From assembly GCA_937876985.1 (NCBI GenBank), contig CALEFT010000004.1, positions 1 to 22,060 on the forward strand: DNA of 22,060 nt, read 5' to 3'. Under the pieces are notes generated by a model that was given only the letters and a program-made list of their open reading frames with translations, was not told the DNA's origin and did no database searches. Below are positions 21,920 through 22,060 of this stretch, piece by piece. The position numbers and the translations under genes were made by a program. Within the stretch, counting starts at the first letter, position 1. The number at the start of each line of letters is the position of its first letter. This DNA is from an uncultured Clostridia bacterium (GTDB lineage: Bacteria > Bacillota > Clostridia > Saccharofermentanales > Saccharofermentanaceae).

Positions 21920-22060
21920 TTACTTCTCCTTACCAATATGGTCACTGAATACAATATACACAGAAAGAGCCTCATCGTCAAAAATGAATTCCAAGGGTGT
22001 CATAATCATCCTCGGCTTCATACCAACTAGGAACATAATATAAGCTTGTCTGCATTGGTA
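21920..22060 (-). CDS. C-terminal end of a gene entering from the right
   Basis: The minus-strand frame is open from the window edge for 46 codons to TAA 21920-21922. It ends with MTPLEFIFDDEALSVYIV and SDHIGKEK. The family cannot be told from this fragment. It is the upstream partner of the lipoprotein gene, whose ribosome site overlaps its last codons. Confidence 0.6.
   Translation of the reverse strand, partial: YQCRQAYIMFLVGMKPRMIMTPLEFIFDDEALSVYIVFSDHIGKEK

Overview
The window looks like chromosome from an anaerobic, low-GC Gram-positive bacterium (Bacillota, probably Clostridia). Supporting signs are strong AGGAGG-type ribosome sites, lipobox lipoproteins, pyruvate formate-lyase with its activase, an FprA-type flavodiiron protein paired with a flavin reductase-rubredoxin fusion, and a BspA-type leucine-rich-repeat surface protein. 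Genus cannot be fixed from the sequence alone. No rRNA, tRNA, insertion sequence or cas gene was recognised.

Layout. (1) 1-3825, minus strand: an AT-rich accessory island of toxin/immunity character. A 284-aa gene of unknown function (2651-3505) and its partial paralogue (1-759) are parts of a duplicated block. Between the copies lie a short, possibly broken ORF, a Cys-rich 163-aa protein, a C-terminal fragment of an AHH-type nuclease toxin and a DUF4274-like presumed immunity protein. Each block carries a conserved 66-bp hairpin/terminator, and copy B ends exactly in the last codons of the DUF4274 gene, leaving a recombination scar. (2) 3848-4471: an unrecognised acidic 207-aa protein at the island border. 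(3) 4785-10106, plus strand: DUF1015 protein, FAD-dependent oxidoreductase and a large DUF2298 (YYY) membrane protein in one operon with a final 20-bp overlap. (4) 10198-10798, minus: a small helix-turn-helix-like protein and a DUF1294 membrane protein. (5) 10799-11278: an intergenic region holding five 37-bp imperfect palindromes separated by four 37-bp spacers at an exact 74-bp period. (6) 11279-18827, minus: pflA, pflB, flavin reductase-rubredoxin, fprA and a copper P-type ATPase, an anaerobic metabolism and O2/NO/metal-stress block. (7) 19107-19877, plus: an amino-acid-type solute-binding lipoprotein without transporter partners. (8) 20174-22060: an LRR membrane protein, a small TTG-start protein, a DUF5104-like lipoprotein and the end of another gene.

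Two signals stand out beyond gene content. The 74-bp-phased palindrome array has CRISPR-like geometry, but its repeats diverge in the middle and no cas genes are visible. The exact 10-mer GCTTTTCGAG occurs ten times on the two strands (about 0.04 expected by chance at equal base frequencies). Seven copies are intergenic, and six of those point toward the next gene downstream. Neither matches an element I can name.
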